Notes under the pieces: model-generated
Database searches by the model: none
What the model saw: only the letters and a program-made list of their open reading frames with translations
What the model was told of the DNA's origin: nothing
Program-made: the position numbers and the translations under genes
Origin: Candidatus Binatia bacterium
GTDB taxonomy: Bacteria > Desulfobacterota > Binatia > Bin18
Length of the DNA: 64,000 nt
Assembly: GCA_951812575.1 (NCBI GenBank)
Contig: OX638322.1
Span: 4,406,501 to 4,470,500 of the forward strand
Direction of reading: 5' to 3'
In this document: one piece after another, positions 1 to 8,033 of the stretch
Layout: every line of letters starts with the position of its first letter
Numbering within the stretch: the stretch's first letter is position 1

Positions 1-1419
1 CCGTTTGTGCCGTTTGACGCCGAGACTGATTATTTACAGTATGTGGACGGCAAGCAACGCTATGACGGCGCGGCCAGCTTTCTTGCGGCGCGGGATATTA
101 CACTCCCGTATGGCGACCCCGACGACGACAGTACCCGCGAAACGGTCTGTGGATTGGGAAACAAAAAAAATAGCACTTTTCTTGACTGTCTGGCAGAAAA
201 AGGCGTCGAGGTTTTTGTATCGACTATCGCCCTTATCAAAGCGCTGCGCCAAAAAGGGTTCAAAATAGCGATCGTTTCGTCGAGTAAGAACTGTAAAATC
301 GTGCTGGAGCAAGCCGGGCTGACTGACCTGTTTGATACCCGTGTCGATGGGGTTGAGAGTGCCACCTATAAACTGCCGGGCAAGCCGGCTCCGGATACCT
401 ATCTGGAGGCGGCCCGACGCCTGAACGTCAGGCCGGAGCGGGCAGCCATTGTTGAGGATGCCAATTCGGGGGTTGAGGCCGGACATAGAGGCGGCTTCGG
501 TCTTGTCCTGGGCGTTGCCAGACAGGACAACCAAGCCGCCTTGGAACAGCACGGAGCCGATGCGGTTGTGACCGACCTGGAGGACGTGCAGGTTCACGAT
601 ACTCCAGAGCAACCACGTATCCGGAACGTCGTGAACCTGCCGGCCGCTCTCGGCCATCTGCCGGCCTTCATACACGCTATACAGGAGAAACGACCTGTTG
701 TTTTTCTCGATTACGACGGCACGCTGACCCCTATTGTCAGCCGTCCCGAACTTGCCACCTTGGCGTCGGACATGCGACAGGCCATTGCAAGGCTGGCCGA
801 ACGGTGTCCGGTTGCCATAGTGAGCGGCCGGGACCGCGCCGACATTGAGACCCTGGTTCAACTCGAATCCGTCTACTATGCCGGCAGCCATGGCTTTGAC
901 ATTGCGGGTCCTGACCAAGCGCGCATGCAGCATGCCGAAGGACTCGCATTTCTGCCGCTGCTTGATGCGGTCGAAACCCACCTACACCAACAGCTCAGCC
1001 CCATCCCTGGCGCACTTGTCGAGCGGAAGAAGTTCACCATCGCAGTCCATTTTCGTAATGTTGCATCTGAACAGGCTAGGCACATTGAGCCGCTGGTCGA
1101 TGCAGTGCTGAAGCAGCATCCTCAACTCCGTAAGGGTCGGGGGAAAAAAGTCTTCGAGCTTCAACCACGGCTCGATTGGCACAAAGGCAAGGCCGTCCTG
1201 TGGCTGCTTGACACCCTCTCCCTCCGTACCCCGGACGTCGTCCCTGTCTATATCGGCGATGACCTCACGGATGAGGACGCGTTCCACACCTTGGCCGGAC
1301 GCGGTCTCACTATAGTCGTAGCCGATACTCCGCGCCGGACGGCGGCTCGCTATGCGCTTCAGCATCCCGCTCAGGTCCAGACCCTGCTCCAGAGACTCGC
1401 CGCGTCGCTGTCCATATAA
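1..1419 (+). CDS. otsB: beta-phosphoglucomutase-like HAD domain fused to trehalose-6-phosphate phosphatase (5' end outside window)
   Basis: The reading frame is open from base 1, so the N-terminus, including the first HAD aspartate motif, lies outside the window. Residues about 1-205 resemble beta-phosphoglucomutase (HAD-IA): KPAPDTYLEAA lysine motif and VEDANSGVEAG acidic motif. Residues about 230-470 are a trehalose-6-phosphate phosphatase with LDYDGTLTPI (nucleophile Asp near residue 237) and GDDLTDEDAF. The first domain would convert beta-glucose-1-phosphate to glucose-6-phosphate; the second dephosphorylates trehalose-6-phosphate. The GH65 phosphorylase starts 16 bp downstream. From memory, mycobacterial OtsB1 (Rv2006) carries HAD, OtsB and GH65 domains in one chain; here the same order is split in two genes. 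Whether the HAD domain is catalytic cannot be judged without its N-terminus. Confidence 0.88.
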   Translation, partial: PFVPFDAETDYLQYVDGKQRYDGAASFLAARDITLPYGDPDDDSTRETVCGLGNKKNSTFLDCLAEKGVEVFVSTIALIKALRQKGFKIAIVSSSKNCKIVLEQAGLTDLFDTRVDGVESATYKLPGKPAPDTYLEAARRLNVRPERAAIVEDANSGVEAGHRGGFGLVLGVARQDNQAALEQHGADAVVTDLEDVQVHDTPEQPRIRNVVNLPAALGHLPAFIHAIQEKRPVVFLDYDGTLTPIVSRPELATLASDMRQAIARLAERCPVAIVSGRDRADIETLVQLESVYYAGSHGFDIAGPDQARMQHAEGLAFLPLLDAVETHLHQQLSPIPGALVERKKFTIAVHFRNVASEQARHIEPLVDAVLKQHPQLRKGRGKKVFELQPRLDWHKGKAVLWLLDTLSLRTPDVVPVYIGDDLTDEDAFHTLAGRGLTIVVADTPRRTAARYALQHPAQVQTLLQRLAASLSI

Positions 1420-1435
1420 CAACGCCTGACCTATC

Positions 1436-3841
1436 ATGGCCGAACAGACTGACTGGATAGTCCGATTCGATGGGTTTGACCCGGAACAGGAGCGGCTGCG
1501 GGAGACCTTGTGTACGCTCGGCAACGGCTATTTTGCCACCAGGGGGGCGGCAGAAGAGACCCTGGCTGATGCCGTCCACTATCCGGGCACCTATCTCGCC
1601 GGCGGCTATAATCGCCGGAAAACGGAAATAGCCGGACGCACTGTTGAAAATGAAGATTTCGTGAATCTCCCGAACTGGCTCGGCCTGACCTTTCGGCCGG
1701 AGGATGGCGAGTGGTTTCATCCGAACGCCTACGAGATTTTGACCTGGACACGGGAGATAGACCTCAGACAGGGCATCCTGACGCGGACGCTACACGTGCG
1801 TGACCCCCAGGGCCGAGAGACACGCCTGCGCTATCGGCGTTTTGTCAGTCAGGCTGACCCACACCTTGCAGGCATCAGTCTCAGCCTGACCCCTGGGAAC
1901 TGGACGGGCAGGCTGCACATTCGCTCCGCGCTGGACGGGCGAGTACGCAATGCCGGGGTGAAGCGCTACCAACAGTTACGTAGCGACCATCTGAACGCCC
2001 TCCTCAGTCAGCCAATCGGCGAGGAGGGGATGGCGCTTGTGGTCCGCACCCATCAATCCCAGCTCACCATCGCGCAAGCCGCCCGGACCCAGCTCTTCCA
2101 GCGGCAGACAGGTGTCACGCCTGAGCGTACGACCCAGACAGCGCCCGGCTATGTCGCCCAGGACTTGGCGGTCACTGTCGCTCCGGGAGAAACTATCACC
2201 GTTGAGAAAATCGCGGCTCTCTTCACCTCCCGTGACCCGGCAGTAAGCGAGTGCCGCTTGGCCGCGCAACAGGCTATCCGGCACGCCGAGCGGTTTACGC
2301 CCCTCGTGGAGCAACATGCGCAGGCGTGGCAGCGCACCTGGGAACTGTGCGACAGTGTCGTCGCCGAGCAGCCACGGATACAGCAGATATTACGCCTACA
2401 CGCTTTCCATCTGCTCCAAACCGCGTCGCCTCATACCTGTGACCTCGATGTCAGCACCCCGGCGCGCGGCCTCCACGGCGAGGCCTATCGGGGGCATATT
2501 TTTTGGGATGAGCTGTTTATCTTCCCTTTCTTCACCTTCCGCTTGCCCGAGCTGACCCGCGCCCTGTTACTCTATCGCTACCGTCGCCTTCCCCAGGCGC
2601 GTGTAGCCGCTCGTCAGGCCGGGTATCAAGGCGCGATGTACCCCTGGCAGAGTGGCAGTGACGGGCGTGAAGAAAGCCAGGTCGTCCACCTCAACCCCAG
2701 TTCAGGGCGGTGGATTCCCGACCATAGTGCGCTACAGCGACACGTGAACATCGCTATTGCCTATAATGTCTGGCAGTACTACCAAGTGACCCTGGATACC
2801 GACTTTTTATCGCTCTATGGCGCAGAGATGATAGTAGATATTGCCCGTTTCTGGGCCAGCGCTACAACCTATAACCCAGAGCTCGACCGCTATGAAATCC
2901 GTGGCATGATGGGCCCGGACGAATACCATGAAAGCTATCCTGACTCCGAGACCCCCGGCCTGAACAATAACGCCTACACCAACGTCATGGCGGTCTGGAC
3001 CCTCCAGCGCGCCCTCGATGTCCTCGCCCTCCTGCCGACGGAGAGAAGCGAGGTCCTCCGATCACAGCTGGAGCTGAGCGAGCAGACCCTTGAACGCTGG
3101 ACGGATATCACCAGGAAGATGCGAGTCGTCTTCCACAGCGGGGGGATTCTGAGCCAGTTTGAGGGTTTTGAAACGTTGCAGGAGTTTGACTGGGACGGCT
3201 ATCGGGAGAAATACGGCGACATTCACCGGCTCGACCGCATTCTTGAGGCCGAGAACGACAGCCCGGACCGCTATCAGGTCACCAAGCAGGCCGACGCCTT
3301 GATGTTGTTATACCTGCTCCCGGAGGATGAAGTGATTCGCCTCCTCGGACAGCTCGGCTATTCCCTGGACCATGCCACGCTTCGTGCGACCATCGACTAC
3401 TATTTTCAGCGGACCTCGCACGGCTCGACCCTGAGCCGGGTCGTCCATGCCTGGGTTTTGGCCCGTATCGACCCCCGGCGCTCGTGGCAGCTTTTCCTTG
3501 AAGCCCTGGAAAGCGACATCGACGATATTCAGGGTGGTACGACGGCCGAGGGGATTCACGCCGGCGTAATGGCCGGCACCATCGACCTGGTCCAGCGCTG
3601 TTATATGGGCATGGAAACACGGGGGGATACCGTCTGGTTTCGACCCTGTCTGCCCGAGGCGTTGTCCTCCGGCCTCGCCTTTCGCTTTCAGTACCGCGGC
3701 AACTGGTTCTCCGTCAGCGCGACGCAACAGCGCCTGTCCGTGACGTTTGACTCCGGTTGGCATCCTCCGGCTCGTATTGGCGTAGCCGGACAGGTCTCCG
3801 AACTCAGACCAGGAGAAACCCAGGCGTTTGCCTTAGAGTAG
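1436..3841 (+). CDS. GH65 family disaccharide phosphorylase (trehalose/maltose/kojibiose phosphorylase type)
   Basis: An 801-residue cytoplasmic protein of the usual GH65 length. It has the N-terminal beta-sandwich opening with a TLGNGYFATRG motif, an (alpha/alpha)6 barrel with GMMGPDEYHE (proposed general acid Glu496), KQADALMLLYLL, and the phosphate-binding segment TSHGSTLS. GH65 enzymes of this type cleave an alpha-linked glucosyl disaccharide with phosphate, giving glucose and beta-glucose-1-phosphate. Lying directly downstream of a beta-PGM/OtsB fusion, trehalose is the likely substrate: the products would feed the HAD domain to glucose-6-phosphate. Substrate specificity (trehalose, maltose, kojibiose, nigerose) cannot be decided from the sequence. 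The ATG at 1436 follows the stop of otsB by 16 bp, so the two genes are probably co-transcribed. Confidence 0.9.
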   Translation: MAEQTDWIVRFDGFDPEQERLRETLCTLGNGYFATRGAAEETLADAVHYPGTYLAGGYNRRKTEIAGRTVENEDFVNLPNWLGLTFRPEDGEWFHPNAYEILTWTREIDLRQGILTRTLHVRDPQGRETRLRYRRFVSQADPHLAGISLSLTPGNWTGRLHIRSALDGRVRNAGVKRYQQLRSDHLNALLSQPIGEEGMALVVRTHQSQLTIAQAARTQLFQRQTGVTPERTTQTAPGYVAQDLAVTVAPGETITVEKIAALFTSRDPAVSECRLAAQQAIRHAERFTPLVEQHAQAWQRTWELCDSVVAEQPRIQQILRLHAFHLLQTASPHTCDLDVSTPARGLHGEAYRGHIFWDELFIFPFFTFRLPELTRALLLYRYRRLPQARVAARQAGYQGAMYPWQSGSDGREESQVVHLNPSSGRWIPDHSALQRHVNIAIAYNVWQYYQVTLDTDFLSLYGAEMIVDIARFWASATTYNPELDRYEIRGMMGPDEYHESYPDSETPGLNNNAYTNVMAVWTLQRALDVLALLPTERSEVLRSQLELSEQTLERWTDITRKMRVVFHSGGILSQFEGFETLQEFDWDGYREKYGDIHRLDRILEAENDSPDRYQVTKQADALMLLYLLPEDEVIRLLGQLGYSLDHATLRATIDYYFQRTSHGSTLSRVVHAWVLARIDPRRSWQLFLEALESDIDDIQGGTTAEGIHAGVMAGTIDLVQRCYMGMETRGDTVWFRPCLPEALSSGLAFRFQYRGNWFSVSATQQRLSVTFDSGWHPPARIGVAGQVSELRPGETQAFALE

Positions 3842-3872
3842 ACTCCTCCCACGACATGTGTCCGTTGAGTCA

Positions 3873-3924
3873 TTGGGTCTGTTGAGTCTTGACCCCAAAG
3901 ACCCTAAAGACTCAACAGACCCAA
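3873..3924. repeat. 18-bp perfect inverted repeat (long hairpin)
   Basis: TTGGGTCTGTTGAGTCTT (3873-3890) is the exact reverse complement of 3907-3924, around a 16-nt loop. No T-tract follows on either strand, so it is not a standard intrinsic terminator. It sits between the GH65 gene and the methyltransferase gene and is surrounded by further GACTC/GACCC motifs. Confidence 0.75.
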
Positions 3925-4009
3925 AAGACCTCCCCACTGTTCGGCACCGCTTGTCTACCAACCGCACAAAGCGGTATGGACTGAGGAGCAGCCCGTTCGT
4001 GTAGCGCCC

Positions 4010-5305
4010 ATGACCACATCCACTGACACCACGTTTCGCCTGGTTGAAGACACCTCTCTAGCCTGGACTGCACCCACCCTGCCGCTCGGGTCTGCCTTTT
4101 TCGGTAATCGGGTTATTTTTGGCGATAATTTGCCCGTATTGAAGGCATTGTCGGAAGAGTATGCCAACAGCATCCAATGTATTTATCTCGATCCACCCTA
4201 CAACACCGGCAATGCTATCCCGCTCTACCCGGATGGGAGCGACCATCACCAATGGCTTGGGGCACTCAAACCCCGGCTCGAACTCCTGTGGGCCTTGCTG
4301 CGCGAAGATGGCTTTCTCGCCATCCAGATCGATGACAATGAGTTTGCACGCCTGTATCTCCTGCTGGCCGACATGATGGGCGAGCAGAACCTGAAAACGA
4401 TCTGTGTCAAAATGGCCGAGCCAACCGGCTTTAAGATGGTCCACGTCATTACGCAGGGCAGTCTGCCGCGGCTCAAGGAGTACATCATCCTGGTCGGCAA
4501 GTCGGGCATTCGCAACCTGCATCCCGAACGCATCGCCAAAGCAAACTGGGACCCGGAGTATCGCTGGGTCGTCGGCCAGGCTTCTCGACAGGCCATCCGC
4601 AGGCTCAAGGCGATTCTGGCCAATCCGGACCGGACCGCAGACGATATTCAGCGGGCCGATGCGATCTGCCGCCCTTTCTCTCTGGAACCCGTGACCAGCG
4701 TCTGCCAGCGTGAGGGCCGCTCCCATCCAACGCCGGAATGGCTGGCTGAGAATGCTTGGCGCATCGTCCGAACCTGCTCGACCAGTGCCACGGCAAAACA
4801 GCGTGCGGACCAGAAACGGGCGACCCTTCCCCCGCAGACAGGGGCGTTCAGCGTCGAAACCGTCCAACGCCGGCTCTATATCGTTACGGCCCGCTACAAT
4901 ACGCACAGCGCCCAGCCACGCATGCGCCTATTATTTGCCGATGACTATCTCACCCTTCATCCGGGTGATTTCTGGGCTGATATTAAAACCACCAGCCTGG
5001 GGGAGGAAGGCGGCGTGACCTTTATCAAGGGCAAGAAACCGGAAGCGCTGCTCAAACGGATTATCGGCATGACCACCCAGCCCGGCGACTGGGTTTTGGA
5101 TGCCTACGCCGGGTCCGGGACCACCGGCGCGGTGGCCCACAAGATGGGCCGCCAGTGGCTCCTGATTGAGAACGGCCCCCAGTGCAATACGCACATCCTG
5201 CCCCGCCTCCGAGCCGTTATCGATGGAACGGACCAGACTGGCGCCAGCAAACACTTCAACTGGAAAGGCGGCGGCGGTTTTCGATATTTTCGACTGACCG
5301 CATAA
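4010..5305 (+). CDS. orphan DNA adenine methyltransferase, type III Mod-like (beta class)
   Basis: A 431-residue site-specific DNA methyltransferase that would move a methyl group from SAM to adenine N6 (N4-cytosine not excluded). The catalytic motif YLDPPYN (Asp61-Asn65) precedes the SAM-binding motif LDAYAGSGTTG (from about residue 363), the permuted beta order of type III Mod and related enzymes; IQIDDNE near residue 105 is another Mod-like block. About 200 residues between the motifs would hold the target recognition region. The downstream gene is an alcohol dehydrogenase 10 bp away, and no Res subunit or nuclease is adjacent, so it is either a solitary regulatory methylase or a restriction-system remnant. 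The ATG at 4010 is the first in-frame start; no strong Shine-Dalgarno is visible. Confidence 0.85.
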   Translation: MTTSTDTTFRLVEDTSLAWTAPTLPLGSAFFGNRVIFGDNLPVLKALSEEYANSIQCIYLDPPYNTGNAIPLYPDGSDHHQWLGALKPRLELLWALLREDGFLAIQIDDNEFARLYLLLADMMGEQNLKTICVKMAEPTGFKMVHVITQGSLPRLKEYIILVGKSGIRNLHPERIAKANWDPEYRWVVGQASRQAIRRLKAILANPDRTADDIQRADAICRPFSLEPVTSVCQREGRSHPTPEWLAENAWRIVRTCSTSATAKQRADQKRATLPPQTGAFSVETVQRRLYIVTARYNTHSAQPRMRLLFADDYLTLHPGDFWADIKTTSLGEEGGVTFIKGKKPEALLKRIIGMTTQPGDWVLDAYAGSGTTGAVAHKMGRQWLLIENGPQCNTHILPRLRAVIDGTDQTGASKHFNWKGGGGFRYFRLTA

Positions 5306-5315
5306 GGGGAATCCG

Positions 5316-6314
5316 ATGCAGGCCATGGCCGTTGTTGCTCCCGGATCGATCGAGACCCACCCGCTCCACGCGCTGGACCTCCCAACTCCCCAGCCGGCCC
5401 AAGGCGAAGTCCTCATTCGGGTTGAGGTCTGCGGAGTGTGTCGAACCGACCTGCATATTGCCGAAGGCGACCTGCCGGCCCAGCGCAGTCCCGTTATTCC
5501 GGGCCATGAAATCGTCGGCAGCGTGACCCGCCACGGAGCCGGCGTACAGCGCCTCAAGGAAGGCGACCGGGTCGGCGTAGCTTGGCTGTACGCCGCCTGT
5601 ACGCAGTGCATCTACTGTCAGCGTGGAGCTGAAAATCTGTGCCAGCAGCCGCAATTTACCGGCTATACCAAACATGGCGGCTATGCCGAGTATGTTGTCG
5701 CTCCGGAGGCATTTGTATACCCCCTGCCCGCTGCGCTCTCCTCAGTGGAAGCGGCTCCGTTTCTGTGTGCGGGGATTATCGGTTACCGCGCCTTGCAGCG
5801 CTGCGGTGTCCAACCCAAACAGCGCCTGGGCTTGTACGGCTTTGGGGGGTCCGCCCATATTGTCATCCAGATTGCCCGGCATTGGGACTGCGAGGTCTAT
5901 GTGGTGACGCGCGGCCAGACACACCGCGACCTCGCCACCCGCTTAGGCGCCACCTGGGTCGGGGAGATCACCGACCCTATGCCGGAGAAACTTCATGCCG
6001 CGATTATCTTTGCCCCGGCCGGCGGCCTGGTCCCCCCGGCCCTGGCAGCCCTGGACCGGGGCGGAACCCTGGCCTTGGCCGGCGTCCATATGAGCCAGAT
6101 TCCACCGCTCGATTATACCGCTACTCTCTTCTATGAGCGCACCATTTGCAGTGTCACGGCCAACACCCGCCAGGACGGGCAGAACTTGCTCCACCTGGCC
6201 CACAGCATCCCGCTTCATACCGAGACCGAAGAATACCCACTGGCACAGGCCAACACTGCGTTAAGGCGCATGAAAAACGGACAGCTCAACGGAGCCGCGG
6301 TCCTGCGGATATAG
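5316..6314 (+). CDS. zinc-dependent alcohol dehydrogenase (MDR family, AdhA-like)
   Basis: A 332-residue medium-chain dehydrogenase/reductase oxidising an alcohol with NAD(P)+. The GroES-like domain carries catalytic zinc ligands (CGVCRTDLH, GHEIVG) and four structural-zinc cysteines (CTQCIYC and a fourth Cys in AENLC). The Rossmann part has GLYGFGGSAH, a variant of the nucleotide-binding glycine motif, near residue 170. Length is normal for the zinc-binding alcohol dehydrogenase family TIGR02822. It starts 10 bp after the methyltransferase and ends convergently against the broken secreted-protein gene, whose 3' end overlaps it by 54 bp. The natural substrate is unknown. Confidence 0.88.
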   Translation: MQAMAVVAPGSIETHPLHALDLPTPQPAQGEVLIRVEVCGVCRTDLHIAEGDLPAQRSPVIPGHEIVGSVTRHGAGVQRLKEGDRVGVAWLYAACTQCIYCQRGAENLCQQPQFTGYTKHGGYAEYVVAPEAFVYPLPAALSSVEAAPFLCAGIIGYRALQRCGVQPKQRLGLYGFGGSAHIVIQIARHWDCEVYVVTRGQTHRDLATRLGATWVGEITDPMPEKLHAAIIFAPAGGLVPPALAALDRGGTLALAGVHMSQIPPLDYTATLFYERTICSVTANTRQDGQNLLHLAHSIPLHTETEEYPLAQANTALRRMKNGQLNGAAVLRI

Positions 6315-7546
6315 GTCACTGGAATAAAGAGGAGATTCGCCGGGATCATCGTGCAGGAAGCTATCGTCGTCACTGCCATCGGCATTCGTCGCCGTCACTG
6401 TGATTGTCGAACTGCCCGCTGCTACTGCGGTCGCCCGATAGACTCCGACCCCCGCCAGGGCCGTGATCGTCACCACACTCGTATTGTTGCTGACGACCGT
6501 GAAGCTCGTCTCCCCTTCCCATAACGGGCTGAAGTCGTAGGTGAAAGTGTCACCAATTGCGAAGGTTTGGTCGTTCAAATCCCGGTTCTGGGTCGCCGTA
6601 TCCGCTGTCCCAAAGGATACATCGTCGTCAAAAGAGCCACCGGTCACACAACTATCCCGAGTGCTCCCGCATTGTCCATCTACCTGCGCCAGACATGTCG
6701 GCGAGTTCGTCCCATAGATGTCTTCACACTCAGACCCGCACGCAGTAATATCTGCTGCCGCCGTGCTGTGCCGCACGAATTCGGTGATCTTAAAGAGTCC
6801 ATAGCTGTGGGATTCTCCCTCATAGGCAGTGTAGCGTCCTCGGAGTTCCACAAAGATTTCCCCGTACTTCGTCAACTGCCCACCCGTCTCTGCACTGGTA
6901 TATGCCTGCGCAAGGGCGGTGAAGGCCGCACCGGCAGCCCCTCAAAGGTAGACGAAATCAAAGCGGGCTCGGTGGTCTGGACCACAATACCGTCTACTTC
7001 CAGACCAACGGACTGCACCCCAAGGAGTTCCATCAAATCCTGACGTTTGAAGATAGCCTCGGCTCTGGTATACGGCACCCCGGCAATCGGCGGAGTCATC
7101 AGACCGGTCGGAATGGGCTGCGGGTCGGTCGGGGAAATACAGAATCGCCAGCGATATTTCTGCTGTTCGGTAGTACCCGGCGGACAGTGGCTCAGTGTGG
7201 GTTGCGGGTCCGGCCCTTCTGGCCGCAATACGATGACGCCCGGCGGTGGGGACAGGTGAGGGAGCGGTGGTGCGGTTATAACCGGGAGGCCCGCCACTTG
7301 GGTCGGCATCAGGGCCGGACGGTCGGTAATCAGCCGAATCCCAGCAGGGTCGGGTGAGCAGCCCAACACATCGGGCTGCCGCCGCAGGGCCGGGCAGTGC
7401 GTTGTGAGAATGGCCATCATTTGCGTGTCGGTCAGACGGACAGGACTGCGGTCTTGCTGGTACGAGATGCCATATACGGAGATCAGCAGCAGACTCCCAA
7501 GAATCGTTCGCAGGGAAAGGATTTTCGTTTGAGGAGGAAGCGCCAT
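6261..7546 (-). pseudogene. secreted Ig-like (BIG2-type) protein gene, frameshifted and 3'-truncated
   Basis: On the minus strand a start at 7546 gives a hydrophobic signal-like N-terminus (LRTILGSLLLISVYGI) and about 200 residues of Pro-rich sequence. This frame ends at 6872-6874. A second frame, continuing as AFTALAQAYTSAETGGQ then LTKYGEIFVELRGRYTAYE, carries the protein on to a Cys-rich stretch (ACGSECEDIYGTN, CLAQVDGQC) and a BIG2-like repeat (NTSVVTITAL, STITVTATNADGS). The switch lies near 6910-6945, where the second frame has a TGA and the first still reads sensibly, so a small indel is the simplest explanation. The last residues are antisense to the alcohol dehydrogenase 3' end, so the natural C-terminus is probably lost too. 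Function unknown. A sequencing error could explain the frameshift but not the truncation. Confidence 0.6.
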
Positions 7547-8033
7547 CGTAGCAATCCCTAGGGCGGTTGACGTGAGGCTGTAGCCACGGTGTGGCACTCG
7601 CGTCATGCCGGACGTGATCCGGCATCCAGCGGCCGGGGGGCCGGGAGACGGGGAGGGACCAGGGGACCCCGCGGCCGCCGCCGATGGCAGTGCGGGCGCC
7701 CCCGTCCCCCCAGGGGTTGACCGAGGTATGGATTGTGCGCATCTCCTTGAATGCATGCTGTTTGCATGCTAAATAATGCGCATAGCTCTCTGCCTGAAGG
7801 AGGGAGAAGAAATGCTCTGGAGGAGCATGCCGGGGCGGGATACCGGGACACTGCTGAGGGAAGGGCCGGCGCACCGGGCGCCGCTCCCCCCACGGGTACG
7901 GCAGGCCGGGATGGTGTCTGCCCCCTGACATCCATACTGTTTGCATAGAGAGGACCCTAGCCGACACGCGCCGCCGCCTGAGCCGGGTGAGCCGGACACC
8001 GCCCACCCGGAGAAACGACGAAAGGCCAACACC
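7547..8033. other. intergenic region with direct repeat and two short motif copies
   Basis: This 487-bp stretch separates the broken secreted-protein gene (minus) from the large cadherin-like gene (plus) and should hold both promoters, though no convincing -35/-10 pair was found. It contains the left 92-bp repeat and two copies of CATRCTGTTTGCATR (about 7751-7769 and 7930-7947) some 180 bp apart, the second about 90 bp before the large gene's start. They could be operator sites. The rest is GC-rich without a credible gene. Confidence 0.5.
7561..7652 (+). repeat. 92-bp direct repeat, left copy
   Basis: It begins GGGCGGTT and runs to the GC-rich CCGGGAGACGGG; the right copy is at 12979-13070 with about seven mismatches. 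The copy contains the palindrome GATCCGGCAT/ATGCCGGACG. In the right copy the first 23 bp encode the last residues and stop of the cadherin-like protein; the left copy reads the same way (AVDVRL then TAG), so it may be the 3' end of a lost paralogue. Confidence 0.75.
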
